Shown here piece after piece: positions 53,333-64,000 of a stretch of 64,000 nt of DNA. The translations under genes were made by a program, and so were the position numbers. The notes beneath the pieces were generated by a model, which was not told where the DNA came from, did no database searches, and worked only from the letters and a program-made list of their open reading frames with translations. Positions within the stretch are counted from its first letter, which is position 1. Each line of letters opens with the position of its first letter. Origin of the DNA: Pogonophryne albipinna (Eukaryota; Chordata; Actinopteri; Perciformes; Artedidraconidae); the NCBI GenBank assembly GCA_028583405.1, contig CM053264.1:8064530-8128529 (forward strand), in the 5' to 3' direction.

Positions 53333-53954
53333 TGTTTAAGCACCGGATTGGCAGAACAGGAGAGTAAACAGTCTGCCTTGATCTATGAATTCATGTCCGG
53401 GACTCTCCCGGTATCTGCTGCCCGCAGCTGTTTATAGAAGGAAAACCTCCTTCACTTCATGAAATGGCTGCAGGCAGCATCAGGAGGCAGCGGGACGTGT
53501 AACTCCGCTTCTGAGAAGTGCAGCACCAGCGCGCCGAGAGCTGTGGATTTTTACGCACACCGCCTTCGCTGTGTTTACCTTCATCAGAACAGCGAGTGAC
53601 TGCAGGCTGCTACGTGTTAACCACACACACCTCTACACACATCACACACATCGAACTGCCCGATTACTCCCCCTTTTATTAGTTTTATGAAGGAGATGTC
53701 CAGTCACCAAGGCGCATGATGTGTGTGTGTGCTCTGCTCAGCTCAGTGTTTGTGTCTGTCCGACACCGGCATTTGTTTTCAAATGACCATGAACAGTAAT
53801 TTACACACATCTGCTAACTCCATAGGTAGCCTATATGCGGGTGTTCCCAAAATAAATTTGTTTAATCTTAATCTCGATGTAGTGCTAAATGCTGTCGGAC
53901 GTGCACCGGAACGAACGTCACTATCATAATATCTTCTGAAAACAAATGCCAGTG

Positions 53955-53982
53955 ACACACACACACACACACACACACACAC
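53955..53982. repeat. Short (AC)n repeat
   Basis: About 14 AC units. Confidence 0.95.
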
Positions 53983-56900
53983 CTCCTTCATAATGCGGAG
54001 GTGTTGGCCTTGAAATGTCAAGGGTGTCGCCCCAGGTCCAGAGCTTAGTCCTGATTGGCTGCAGTATGCTAGCAATGGAATACCTGAGGTGGTGACAGCT
54101 AAGGGTGTGTTGTTGGAGGTCACAGAGGTGGTTGATGGCTTTGTAAGTAGAGCTGTATTTGAGAAGCTGTACCTCAAATATTATTAGAGTGAGCATTGGG
54201 ATGTAGAGACATATTGGAATCCAAATGATTGCTATTAGTTTTCCAGTGTTACTATTATAGCCTGCACATCCTTTGTATTTGCAACATTTTCTTTATGATG
54301 TGCACGGATCCCTTTAAGATCCCTTTAAGATATTTACACTTACAGCCTACACTGCGTTACTATAGTTACTACCCCATGCAGTTGGTAAACTGTAATGGAA
54401 ACGCAGCATAAAGTGAGCCTGGCCTACCAAGGCTTAACCCTACCGTACTAAGCCGTGCTAGGTCCTGCAGTGGAAAAGCGCCATTAGAGTCCAATGTTTC
54501 TCAATCCAAACCGACCCGTACTTCACAAACAATCCAAAAGGGATTAGGTGCATTGATTTGTTTTCTAACTGAAAGCAAACCTTAGTACTGATAAAGCTTC
54601 ATAATTCATTTTACAGCACCAATGGGAAAACATACGTCTCATTTTACACCTCAAAGATTATTCATTCATCTTTATGTCTGCATGTTGTTCATGTCATCAG
54701 TGTTGACAATTATGGAATAGAACATGGGGTTACGCTGAGGTTAATTAGATATCGGGTTTAATGTGTTCAGTCATGTCAACTTTAATTGTATTTCAACATG
54801 TGTTTCCTGAGTAATAGGCTTCCTCTGCCCTGTTTGTCACCGTGAGAGTTATTACATTAACAAAGTATAAGTAGGATATGCACAACTTGATAACTTTATT
54901 GAATAAGAGTGAGGAAACAAGTGTGATTTGAAGCAAGATTAAAGAGAATATTTCACTTATCTAGAATCAGACTGCATTTTATTTCTTAACACATAAAAGG
55001 AATTTGCTTTGGTGATGTGGTGCCTTCATTAATGCAAGATAAAAGGTCAATGTTTTCTAAAATAAAAAACATCTCTGCTTGTGTCTGGGTACTGGCTGGA
55101 TTTTGTGTATTCATGACCAGATCCAACTGCTCCAGAGGGCCTAGGATTGTGGGCCCCTAGTGACCCCCATTGGCTCCCATTATCTGTCTATTGAGTAATT
55201 GAGGGCAACAGAATTATTAAACACATTTCAACCAATCAATGTGGCAGCTTAATTCTTAAAAATGGAAACGGTGCTCCTGCCAATCTGGGCCACACTGGTA
55301 CACGTTTGCTGGATGTCAGTTAATGTGTGGTGGGCTTTGATAAGAAAATGCACTATTAACCATTAGAAAACCACCTTTTATTATGCATATTTAAGCAGCT
55401 TTGTTGCTTTACTGTAGAAAAACTATTGATGCAGTTGAAATCTCAAGAGAACTCTAAAACCATGAGTTAAATCGTGTTTGGTCTCTAATTTGACAACTGT
55501 TACAGATTACAGATTTTTATTGTTTATATAGGTTTTTGTGCATGAAAATGGTCTGCAAAGTCCCCTCCAGAAGGACTTCCTCTCCAAAGCACTGTGTTCT
55601 CAAAGTGCCCCTTCAAGTGTTATATGCACTCACCCTTACATCTAAATGGGAATAATTGCCAGTAAACAGTCCGTGAACAGCATAAAGCTCATTTTAGAAA
55701 TACTTAGCCTGACTTTGAAACTAAATGAGCAGCTCATTTAAATGTTTTTGACTTTTCTATCCAGGGAGGCATAACACAGGAGTCTGTTTAAGATGAAAAG
55801 AGTCCTCTTGCTGCAAGAAACACTACAACTGTTGCATGCATAGAGACTTAAATCAAATAAATGCAGAAGACAAACAAGCATTTTAAACTAAAAAGGGGTA
55901 AATTAAATGAGTTTTTTTTTTATCATGTTAAGTATTGCTACTTCTCTTTCACATTATTACACCTGATTGTGTAATGCATTTGCTGATGAGGACCAGTCAC
56001 TGCTACTCGTTGGTTGTACATCATGCATATCAGATAATCATTTTATTTTTGAAGAGTAAGCCCCTTCCTGATTGTTTGAAGGGAAACTCTTTGGAGTGCG
56101 ACGATGAATCTCCATTACATAACATCCTCGAGCCAACTACAATGTTTCTACTGCCAAATATTCTGAAAACCTCTTCAAGTCTCAGCCCCCCTTCAGCATA
56201 TCTTGTTTTAGATGTAACACGGATCCTGACAATGTGTCAGTCGTCTCAATGCTGGATTGAAATGCCGTGTTTGAAACAGCAGGTCATCACATTTTAATCT
56301 AGAGCTTTTAAAAGAGTGCCGCTTTCTCAGGACGGGGTTGGATTGGTTTAAATCTTTAAGTCATTTTTAGTCTGGAGACTGAGTGTCTTACTCACGCTAT
56401 TAATAACAAATGAGTGATGCCAACAGGTCCTCCCTGGCTCCTTTCCTTATATTTACTTCCAACAATGAAACAATGTTCATTTTAGAGCAGTGTGTGATCT
56501 GTAAGGAACTGATTGGTTGTGGGACTGTCTTCAGGTTGGGTTAAGAGTAGACATATAAATAACCACTTGTTTGAAAACTATCATGGTTATCTCACTTTTT
56601 TCCACCAACTCCGGGCCCTTAGGATTTCTTCAGTGGATTGACGTCTACCTGAGAAGAAAGTAAAGTCCCCCTCCCTCTGAGTGTGTGTTAGTGCATGTGA
56701 GTCTCCATGTGTGTGCCCCGCTGGCTGGCTAATGGAAAAGAGCCACTCTCTGGTTCCCCCTCAGATAAACACTGAGTAAATAACCTCTGGATTCATCAAG
56801 ATAAAGATGGATGGTCACGAGCCGCCAGACAAAGCAGAGCCGCTTGAATTTTTGCTCCACGAGGCATAAAGTCAGTCAGCAGCAGGTGGAGAGGAATCCA

Positions 56901-59833
56901 ATTAATAAGTTAAATGCTGCAATAATATTTAAAGAAAGTACATGTAGGCACAACATATAGACATATATTTATACACATACACATGTTTAACTGTGTGGAA
57001 AATATGAATTTGAAGCATTACGTCAAAGAGTACAATTTTAACATTTTCTAGTTTGTTTGCAAATTAGTTGTGGCCTCTCCATTATTTTCCACTGCCAAGA
57101 AGCCTGTATAGTGGCTGCAGGCTCTTTATGGAAATTGAGTCATTAAAAGGTCTGAAAAGCTGCCAAGTGTGGTGACAAAATAGTTGGCAGCAGATTTTTC
57201 CCGTCATCACACACAGATATATCAGGATAATGAATGCTAAATCTGCTATCTGTTCAGTTTTAAAACAGCAAATAAACATTTTCATAGGAATTGTGCTACC
57301 ATTGTATAATTGGAATACACAGTTTATTATTTCACAAAATGGCTCTCAACGAGGTTTAATTTTCTTATATTTTTTTATGAATATCTTTGTCTGCTTTGTG
57401 ATTGTCTGCCTAGCCGGAGAACCTGCCTTTTAGACCAACCTCACGGCTCCTACTCTGGAGAGATTGAGGTTGCAACATTAAAACGCAGGATTAAAAACAA
57501 TTTCAATATTTCTCATGGAATATCTCTTAAAGGATCCGATCAGATTTTGTGTTTGAGGTGTGGGACCTTTCTTTTATTTGTATTTTGTCTATTAAAAGTG
57601 ACCGCTGAACTATTTACCCTCAAGCCTGTCCATCCAGAATAATGGCGTTCCTGCTGGCTGATGATCAACTAATGGATGTTAGGATTCCTAATATTTGCAT
57701 GTAACAGTGGTGGGCTGCAAATAATGATGTAGAGACCTGAGCGCCCTTGACAGACCTGTCACTAAGTGACATTCTCCCCCCCCCCCCCTATGAAGTCAAA
57801 TGATTTTCCAGCTTTATCTGTAGTCATGCAGTGAGGGAAAAGCCATAATCACAAGCCTGTGCTCATCTGAATACTAATATGAAGCAAATGCATCCCACTG
57901 TCTCAGAGTTACATTAAAAAAGTCAAGTATAAAATCTCACAGCCATTTGCATTTTATTTAATCAACTCTCTGTTCTCCTACCTCTGAGGCTCCTGTAAAG
58001 CAATGCCAAGCAGGTGTGTGTGTGCGCACGTGCGTGCGTGTGTGCGTGATATAACATTCTCTGCAGCTCTTTCTCAGAATGATCAGCCTTGGCTTTTTAA
58101 TCTGTGATTCAGTAGAGGAATCTAAAGTGTTCACTAAGGCTAAAATACTGCATATTTAATGTTTCAGCTGAATTTTAAATGAAATGTATCTCAAAGAAGA
58201 CGAAGAATAGATGCTGTTATGGTTGCTACAATGGATCATTTTACTTTTTAAAAGTACAGGCGCCAGTACAAACAGCATTGTTATTTTCCTGACCTTGGAA
58301 TTAATTGTGTGCATCCATCTGGTTTCATGCTCAGGGCAATGTGCATGGTGCAAAAGTAGGAGAGTTGTAATCATAGAATGGGTTAAAAATGACATTCCAG
58401 GAGTATATCATGTGACATCATCTACACTAACATTGGCCTCACTGACAACTAAAAATGCTGATCCAGCGGCGTTGCACGAGTCAGATTGCAAAACTTTGGT
58501 CTTGGAGTTTGGTATTCCGTCATGACATCAGTCAGAGTAACATGATGCCCCATGGTGCTCAGAATTTATTTTAGAGTTGTGTTGCTTGTTTTAACATCCC
58601 TAAGCATTACCCCTTCTTCCATTTGCTTCCCCCTAACACCCCTGTTGTACTCTCAGATCCGCACACCAGCTGTTCCTATTGGTCACCGGGGCCAGGTTTG
58701 AGGCTGAGGGTAGTAGGAAGTAATAGGGGCTCAACAATTGTTAAACAACCTTCCATTGGGGGATCAGACAAGCTACCTCTGTGTCCTCTCTTAAAAAGTA
58801 TTAATAGAAGGGCTTGTAATGAGTTATTTTGTCACACCTTGAGTGAACAGCATCACAAGCAGTTATTTAAAGCAGACTGTTGTTTAAAGGTGCTAATCCA
58901 TCAGCGGACAGATGTTGGCTGCACCCTGGGGCTCCATCTGCAAAGCCTTGGAAAACAAAGGCATCCCGCTTTTCCAAGGCCCGTCTGGAGCCTGTTTATC
59001 CCATGTTGATTTCATAAACAACCCACTTGAGCTTTAGTAATGGCTGCCATCAATAACTAGTGTTTCTCTGTCAGTGTGAAAGTCCCCACGCACACAACAT
59101 GACTCCACTGCTGCATTTGTTACAGCCTGCTATATGAACGAGGAGAAAATGCCTGAATCAAATCCAGCAGATCTAATATATTCCATCTTTATTGCTGTAG
59201 CTATGTGTCTTCAGACAAGAGAAATGCACACTAAGTACTCAATAACTGAATTATTAGATATTAATATGAAACCAGTTTCCCCATCTCAGTGTAGAATCAC
59301 ACTGATTTGTGAAGTAAACTGTCTTTTACATTACCCTTTATATTAAAAAGAGCTGACATGAGAAACATTTTTAAAGGATATTTATGTATTTTTATTTGCA
59401 ATAGATAGCCCAACTTAGGTATGCACAATTCCGTCTGAAAACCAACCAAATATGATAAGACTCTGGGCCACGGCCCCCCAGGTGGACGTTGTTCAGAGAC
59501 GCTTCTTAAAGTCAGCTGACTGGTCGAATGACGCATGCGCAACAGCTATCAGGTTGGAACTTCACCAGCCGACGAGATGTGGACTGGAGTGAATAAACAG
59601 CGATAACTGGAGTTTCCTGTGACTTAAAAGGTCAGTAAGAGGCTGACCGCAGTAAGTAGCAAAGAAACAAATAGGCTAACAAGGGACTGCTGTGTCCTTT
59701 CACCTAGCAGCTATGCAAATCCCTTTTCGGACGTGTAATTAGCTAAAGCTTTGTTGTTTATTGATATCAGACAATGATACTACAGAATAGATTATTCAAT
59801 TATTAATTAAATATTTCGTTTTGTTATTGCATT
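53983..59833. other. Non-coding stretch
   Basis: No coding exon recognised. A fragment near 54360-54480 (CCGTACTAAGCCGTGCTAGG, GTGGAAAAGCGCC) looks like part of a fish MITE but has no visible ends. Short TG/CG repeat at 58013-58048 and a C run at 57777-57789. Confidence 0.5.
59531..59542. promoter_or_regulatory. NRF1-like motif, possible upstream promoter
   Basis: GACGCATGCGCA contains the NRF1 core GCATGCGCA, common at vertebrate CpG-type promoters. A possible donor AG|GTCAGTAAG follows at about 59630. This might be a non-coding first exon of the downstream sulfatase gene; there is no direct proof. Confidence 0.2.
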
Positions 59834-61736
59834 CATGGGCGTCGCAGCCATTATATGAGGGTGGGACAAGTCCCCCCCACTTTTTGAAATGATTAGTTTA
59901 GACCCCCCCACTTTTACCATGTGGAAAGTCCGTGAATCGGTCTATCCACTCGCCGCACTTTGTAGAGCGCTGTGTCAGAGCTTCACTATCAAATCCATTC
60001 CACTTGCTTATTGAGAGAATGCCCAAATCAATGAAACTCCGTACCATGTTTTCACTGCTACTTTGTACCAAGGCAGATTCTCCCATAGCGCGCGCATGTT
60101 CAAGGAGTGTTGTCGTAGTTGGACAGCTCAGATCTGTTGTATGAAGCGATGCCGGTAGCGGAGGTAAGGAGAGGAGTTTCGTCTTTATGTCATGATAGAG
60201 ATACAAATACTGAATAGTTTAGATGAGAAAAGGCATCGAAATGCCAGGTTACTAGTATTTATCATGTAAACAGGGAACATGAATAACCCGATCTCTCTGT
60301 GCTCATGTAAACACCATGATGTAGAGACGCAGTCAATGTGTTTTACTGGAGCCTCAGTTCGATAAGAGATTATTTTCGGAGTTCTTTAACTTCGGTACTC
60401 TCTCTCAAAATGGTAATGTGCATTATGTTTTAATTATACTTCTTATCATTCAGAAGCTTTTTGTGTGTGTTTATGTTTTACTGAGTGCTTATAGGCAATT
60501 TCCATCCCAGTATTCAGTTAACTGTTTATTTTCTGTGCACATTACATAGACTAGCTAATATTCTACCTACTGCTTGGGACTTTGAGTCTTCAAAATGTCC
60601 AATGTCACAGACTGGAACTTACTTTAGAGTCAGTTGTATTTACATTCAGTATGACTTGTTATGATTCAATGTGAAAGAGTATACTGCTCAATAAATAATG
60701 ATCACTTCACCCCCTCTCTTGACATCTAGGCGCTTGAGTGTGAGTCAGAGGCAGAACACAGGGACAGTGGAGAGAGGTCCGTTGCTGAGGTGAGTGATGA
60801 AAGGGAAATGACAGTTTAGAGTCAATTGTGATGTGGACTCTCATCCCAGAATGTTAAGGAAATCAGTGGGGATATTGAACAGGAAACATTTCAGTCAAGG
60901 GGCATCATATGACCAATATAGACGGAAGAGCAACATTTATTTGAACATTTAAGTCAATGATACCATTCCGGGAACTTAACATCTGTATGGAGTCAGATCA
61001 GTCTCAATATTAATAAATGCTCACAGAAGGATTCACAAATGTATTTTGCGATTTATATATAAATGACTCTCCACAACAATATCTCTCAATGCACTCATAA
61101 ATATTTATTGTTGTATATAAATGTACAAAAAATGGGCATTTAAACTGCTTTTTATTAATTCAAAGACGGCTCTGAATTAATAATCAAATATGTTTCCTTT
61201 CTTTACTATTGGATGAAATTACAAAATGTACCCATCATTTTCCTCATGCTAGTATAGCCCAAGCGGCAAACTCTGGGGAACAGCCGGGACGCCAATACGG
61301 AAGTGCCACACACTGCAGTTCATACATGGGCCGCTAGGGACTGGCTGCAGAAAGGAGCAATTTCCATAGATGTTAAAATGCCCAACTTTACAGCAGAAAA
61401 AAACATGTTTCTACCCATGGATGCAATAAATATTATTATCGATATAGTTAGATTCCACCTTCATGATTATGAATCTGTGAGTGAATTGTTTTCTAACACG
61501 ACCCTTTTATTTATATTAGGTCTTAAAGTTTTTGCATAAATTAGGGCGTGGTCACTTTGATGGACACGTACATGCCTCACTGTCAGCTAACAGCAAATTG
61601 TCCACTCTGCTAGGCTACAACCATAGAGGCTACAACGTTAGTTAGTCATAGTACTGTACTTGATCCTTTAGCTTTAGCCGTGTTCGTGGTGATTGTGCCT
61701 TTTAGGGAATATTGTTACAAATACCAGACAATTAAA

Positions 61737-61865
61737 ATGTCGTGCTGTGCGCTTGAATGTACGAACAGAACTTCCAAGAAGTCTATGATAATATTATATA
61801 TGTTAACCCCGTTCGCAGGTGTTTGTGTGCTTGGTAGCTTAGCTTGTTACTTATTAGCCAGCTAA
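61737..61865 (+). pseudogene. THAP-like first-exon fragment
   Basis: The ORF reads MSCCALECTNRTSKKSM and then loses resemblance. CC-A-x-x-C-TNR matches the opening of THAP domains (first two Cys ligands). No following THAP exon was recognised in this element. Confidence 0.4.
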
Positions 61866-62005
61866 GGACGTAACCCTTTATGCATACATATACATTTTAG
61901 TTTATGATTCAGCCTTGGGTAAGACTTTTATAGTCTATGGCTATGACGCCCATAATGCTAAACGGGAGCAAATGTTAATAGGGGACCCAATTCTCCCAGT
62001 GGTGG

Positions 62006-62090
62006 CCGCCGGAGCTAACGGAGCCGCAGGGGGCTAGCTCCAGCCGGCGTCCCGGAGCTAGCCCACTGCGGCTCCGTTAGGTCCGGGCGG
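62006..62090. repeat. GC-rich imperfect hairpin
   Basis: Arms 62006-62041 and 62054-62090 pair over about 36 bp with a few mismatches (shared core CTAACGGAGCCGCAG and GGGCTAGCTCC), with a 12-base spacer. Lies inside the P-like element; a stable stem is expected. Confidence 0.9.
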
Positions 62091-62614
62091 TGGAGTCCGT
62101 CTTTTCTCAACGTGTGAATGACAAGCATTAAGAATAACAAAATATAGCTAATTCTCTTGCAGATTGTCTCATTTGATTATGAATGTAACGTTTATATAGG
62201 GGAACTACACTGTTAGCAGTAACTTGGTATGCATGTATTTCATGTTAGCTTAGCTTCTTAGCCTGAGCTAGCTCTGTTTACTTCCAGTTCGGAGGCAGCA
62301 GGTCCCGCCTCGGCTCCGCCTCTTTGCCCTTATTTGGAGCTGGCGGGATTAGACTCTGACGTCACAGTCGAGCCGTTAGTGGCCGACTCCGCCTACTAAG
62401 GGCTTCACGGCAACTCTGCAGAATCCTATAGGTGACGTCACGGACACTACGTCCATTTATATATACAGTCTATGGTATAGCCACATAAAAGTATCAAACC
62501 AAATGCACCAGAATACAGGAAATCTATTTTTTTTTCGTGGTGGGGGACCCCCACACCCCCCATTAAAAATGTCCCCCCCACATTCAGGATGCTTCCTACG
62601 CCCATGATTGCATT

Positions 62615-63130
62615 CATTTGTATAGTACTAGTCTGTATCATGTCTGCATCACCTTTTGTTTCATTTGAATTTTCCTTGGTTTTACACGCTCGAAATAAAT
62701 AAATAAACTAATTAAACTAAACTAAATGCCTGTATAGTTGGGTACAGTCCGAGCTAATAAACAAACGACCCAGCGGTATATTCAGGTAAAATAAATGAAT
62801 TTTTTTTTTTAAAGTAGAAATTAAAGGAAAAAAGAAACGCTGTCAATTTGTCCTACTGTTATTGTCAGAGGTAATCAACAACACCTGCGGATGAGCACTT
62901 CCGGTTTACAGGCTCTGATGATGTAAACACTTCACACATGACTCTAGATTTGTTTCTCTTTGTTTAACCTGGTTTTAGAGGTATTACATATGTGTGTGTT
63001 ATATATTAAGCTGTATTTGTTTGTGTGCAAGTACATTTTCTTTCATGCCTCACGTTCAGCTTTTTTCATTTTTGGGGTAAAAAATGTACATTTTCTGTGA
63101 TATCTCATCCAGTCTCTCTGTTGTGCCGAC
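62615..63130. promoter_or_regulatory. Upstream region of the sulfatase gene
   Basis: About 500 bp between the hAT element and the start codon. ACTTCCGG (62897-62904) fits an ETS-family site, often near start sites. No clear TATA box at a fitting distance. The promoter may lie here or further upstream. Confidence 0.3.
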
Positions 63131-63956
63131 ATGAGGTCAACATGGAGGCCTTCACCTCTGCCGCTGCTGATTCTCTTGGTGTCCAGCTGTGTGTCTGTTC
63201 AGAGCAGCAAGACCAACTTCGTCCTAATGATGGTGGACGACCTGGGGATTGGAGACCTGGGCTGCTATGGCAACACAACACTGAGGTACTGACATGTTGC
63301 TCTCTGGGAATGGATGGCTTAAATAAAGCTTTGGTGCTGTAATCCTACTGGCTGCTTGTTTTAAAGCAGTATACCCGAATTCCACTGCACCACACTACTG
63401 TATATCCATTAACCTCCATTGTATTGGAATATTATTCAGATTTCTTCTCACAATTCTGACTTTATTTTGTGACTTTGTGATTCGCAGGACCCCCAACATT
63501 GACCGTTTGGCCGAGGAGGGGGTGAAGCTGACTCAGCACATCGCGGCAGCGAGCCTTTGCACTCCCAGCAGGGCGGCGTTTCTCACCGGGCGATACCCGA
63601 TACGATCAGGCCAGTTCAAAGACACCAACACAAAGGTCCTTTACTGACTGACAGTGCTTAATGATGGTCTGCAGGCTGAGTCTACTGTCAGTTAAACAGA
63701 TCTCTATCCACTTCCTGCAGGAGGCCAATTAAATGTCTAAATTATTAATTAGTGTTTGATACTGTCAGCACATATCAGATCACACATATTTGACTGCTTT
63801 TGTTCATAAATATTCATATTTCCTCTCGAACAGGTGTAGCTGGTGATCTCAGACCTGGAGTTTTTATATTTAACGCAGCGTCTGGAGGCCTTCCCAGCCA
63901 AGAGGTGACGTTTGCCAAGATTGCCAAACAGCAGGGCTACAAGACAGCTCTCATCG
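63131..63956 (+). CDS. Steroid sulfatase/arylsulfatase family, first three coding exons (partial)
   Basis: Exon 1 63131-63285, exon 2 63488-63609, exon 3 63834-63956; the gene continues beyond the window. Start ATG 63131 gives a signal peptide ([19 protein letters not shown]..., cleavage near residue 25). Then [20 protein letters not shown] with the calcium-binding Asp pair, [17 protein letters not shown], and [18 protein letters not shown], where C-T-P-S-R is the sulfatase signature whose Cys is converted to formylglycine. Exon 3 gives [13 protein letters not shown] and [17 protein letters not shown], expected to continue with KWHLG. Such enzymes hydrolyse sulfate esters in the ER, Golgi or lysosome. 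Closest to the STS/ARSD/ARSE/ARSH group; [13 protein letters not shown] favours STS- or ARSH-like, undecided. Intron 1 is GT-AG; intron 2 needs a GC donor (63610-63611). Exon 3 ends before GTACAT. Confidence 0.92.
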
Positions 63957-64000
63957 GTACATTGATATGACAGTATAAAGTGCATTTATACACTTGTGGA

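Larger units (their letters stand above)
61260..62474 (+). mobile_element. P-like non-autonomous element nested in the hAT element
   Basis: Starts CAAGCGGCAAACTCTG and ends ATACAGTCTATG, flanked by the perfect 8-bp repeat GTATAGCC (61252-61259 and 62475-62482). The CA...TG ends and 8-bp duplication fit P elements, and a THAP-like first exon lies inside at 61737. The terminal inverted repeats are poor, so the class rests on TSD length and the THAP piece. Confidence 0.65.
59834..62606. mobile_element. hAT-type element, 2.77 kb, perfect 8-bp TSD
   Basis: Begins CATGGGCGTCGCAGCC and ends CTTCCTACGCCCATG; outermost inverted repeat CATGGGCGT, followed on both sides by GTCCCCCCCAC-type runs (59870 and 62570). 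Perfect TSD ATTGCATT (59826-59833 and 62607-62614). It holds a nested P-like element (61260-62474). A short stretch near 60730-60790 (LECESEAEHRDSGERSVAEV in one frame, then GTGAGT) may be a relic of a transposase exon. Superfamily inferred from TSD length. Confidence 0.88.

Noticed and set aside
53769..53950. 14-bp perfect inverted repeat GGCATTTGTTTTCA / TGAAAACAAATGCC as a MITE
   Set aside because: No target duplication outside the arms; could be chance or an old fragment.
63131..63956. A definite gene symbol (sts or arsh) for the sulfatase
   Set aside because: Only three exons are visible and the visible motifs are shared among STS, ARSD, ARSE and ARSH; left without symbol.

Overview
The window is nuclear DNA from a ray-finned fish, most likely a teleost. 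The evidence is (1) very long GT microsatellites, (2) many short hAT-type DNA transposons with 8-bp target-site duplications (TSDs), (3) fish-type LINE and SINE tails, (4) Gypsy-type LTR retrotransposons, and (5) a vertebrate-style split gene with a signal peptide and GT/GC-AG introns. Nothing looks bacterial: there are no operons, CRISPR arrays or convincing RNA genes.

Layout. Positions 1-28,100 are gene-free, lightly repetitive DNA. They hold one small hAT element (3040-3487), one GT array and a SINE-like tail. They also hold two strong REST/NRSF (RE1) motifs 1.9 kb apart (9655 and 11580) and a weaker third (22378), so part of this stretch is probably regulatory. Positions 28,105-29,458 are a hAT element carrying a TTAA-flanked MITE. 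Positions 30,350-42,900 are a dense nest of transposons. Two unrelated LTR retrotransposons sit here. Each kept gag but replaced all or most of pol with what looks like host-gene coding sequence: a giantin (GOLGB1)-like coiled coil in the first (31005-33886) and scrambled pieces of the FACT subunit SSRP1 in the second (37801-41288). The second has apparently identical LTRs, a 5-bp TSD and an intact 719-codon chimeric ORF. Positions 44,541-48,108 are a long-terminal-inverted-repeat element whose arms each encode the start of a THAP DNA-binding domain, set between two GT arrays. Positions 49,485-53,340 hold a dead L2-type LINE fragment, a broken P-element/THAP9-like transposase on the minus strand, a hAT end and a LINE tail. 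Positions 53,983-59,833 show little. Positions 59,834-62,606 are a hAT element with a P-like element nested inside, both with perfect 8-bp TSDs.

The only ordinary host gene is at the right edge: the first three coding exons of a secreted or ER-type sulfatase (steroid sulfatase/arylsulfatase family), plus strand, running off the window.

The most noteworthy content is the pair of gene-capturing LTR elements. Two related hAT-derived backbones in the same block act as reciprocal empty sites for each other's insertions, which fixes several insertion boundaries to the base. Family names rest on remembered protein signatures; no database search was run.
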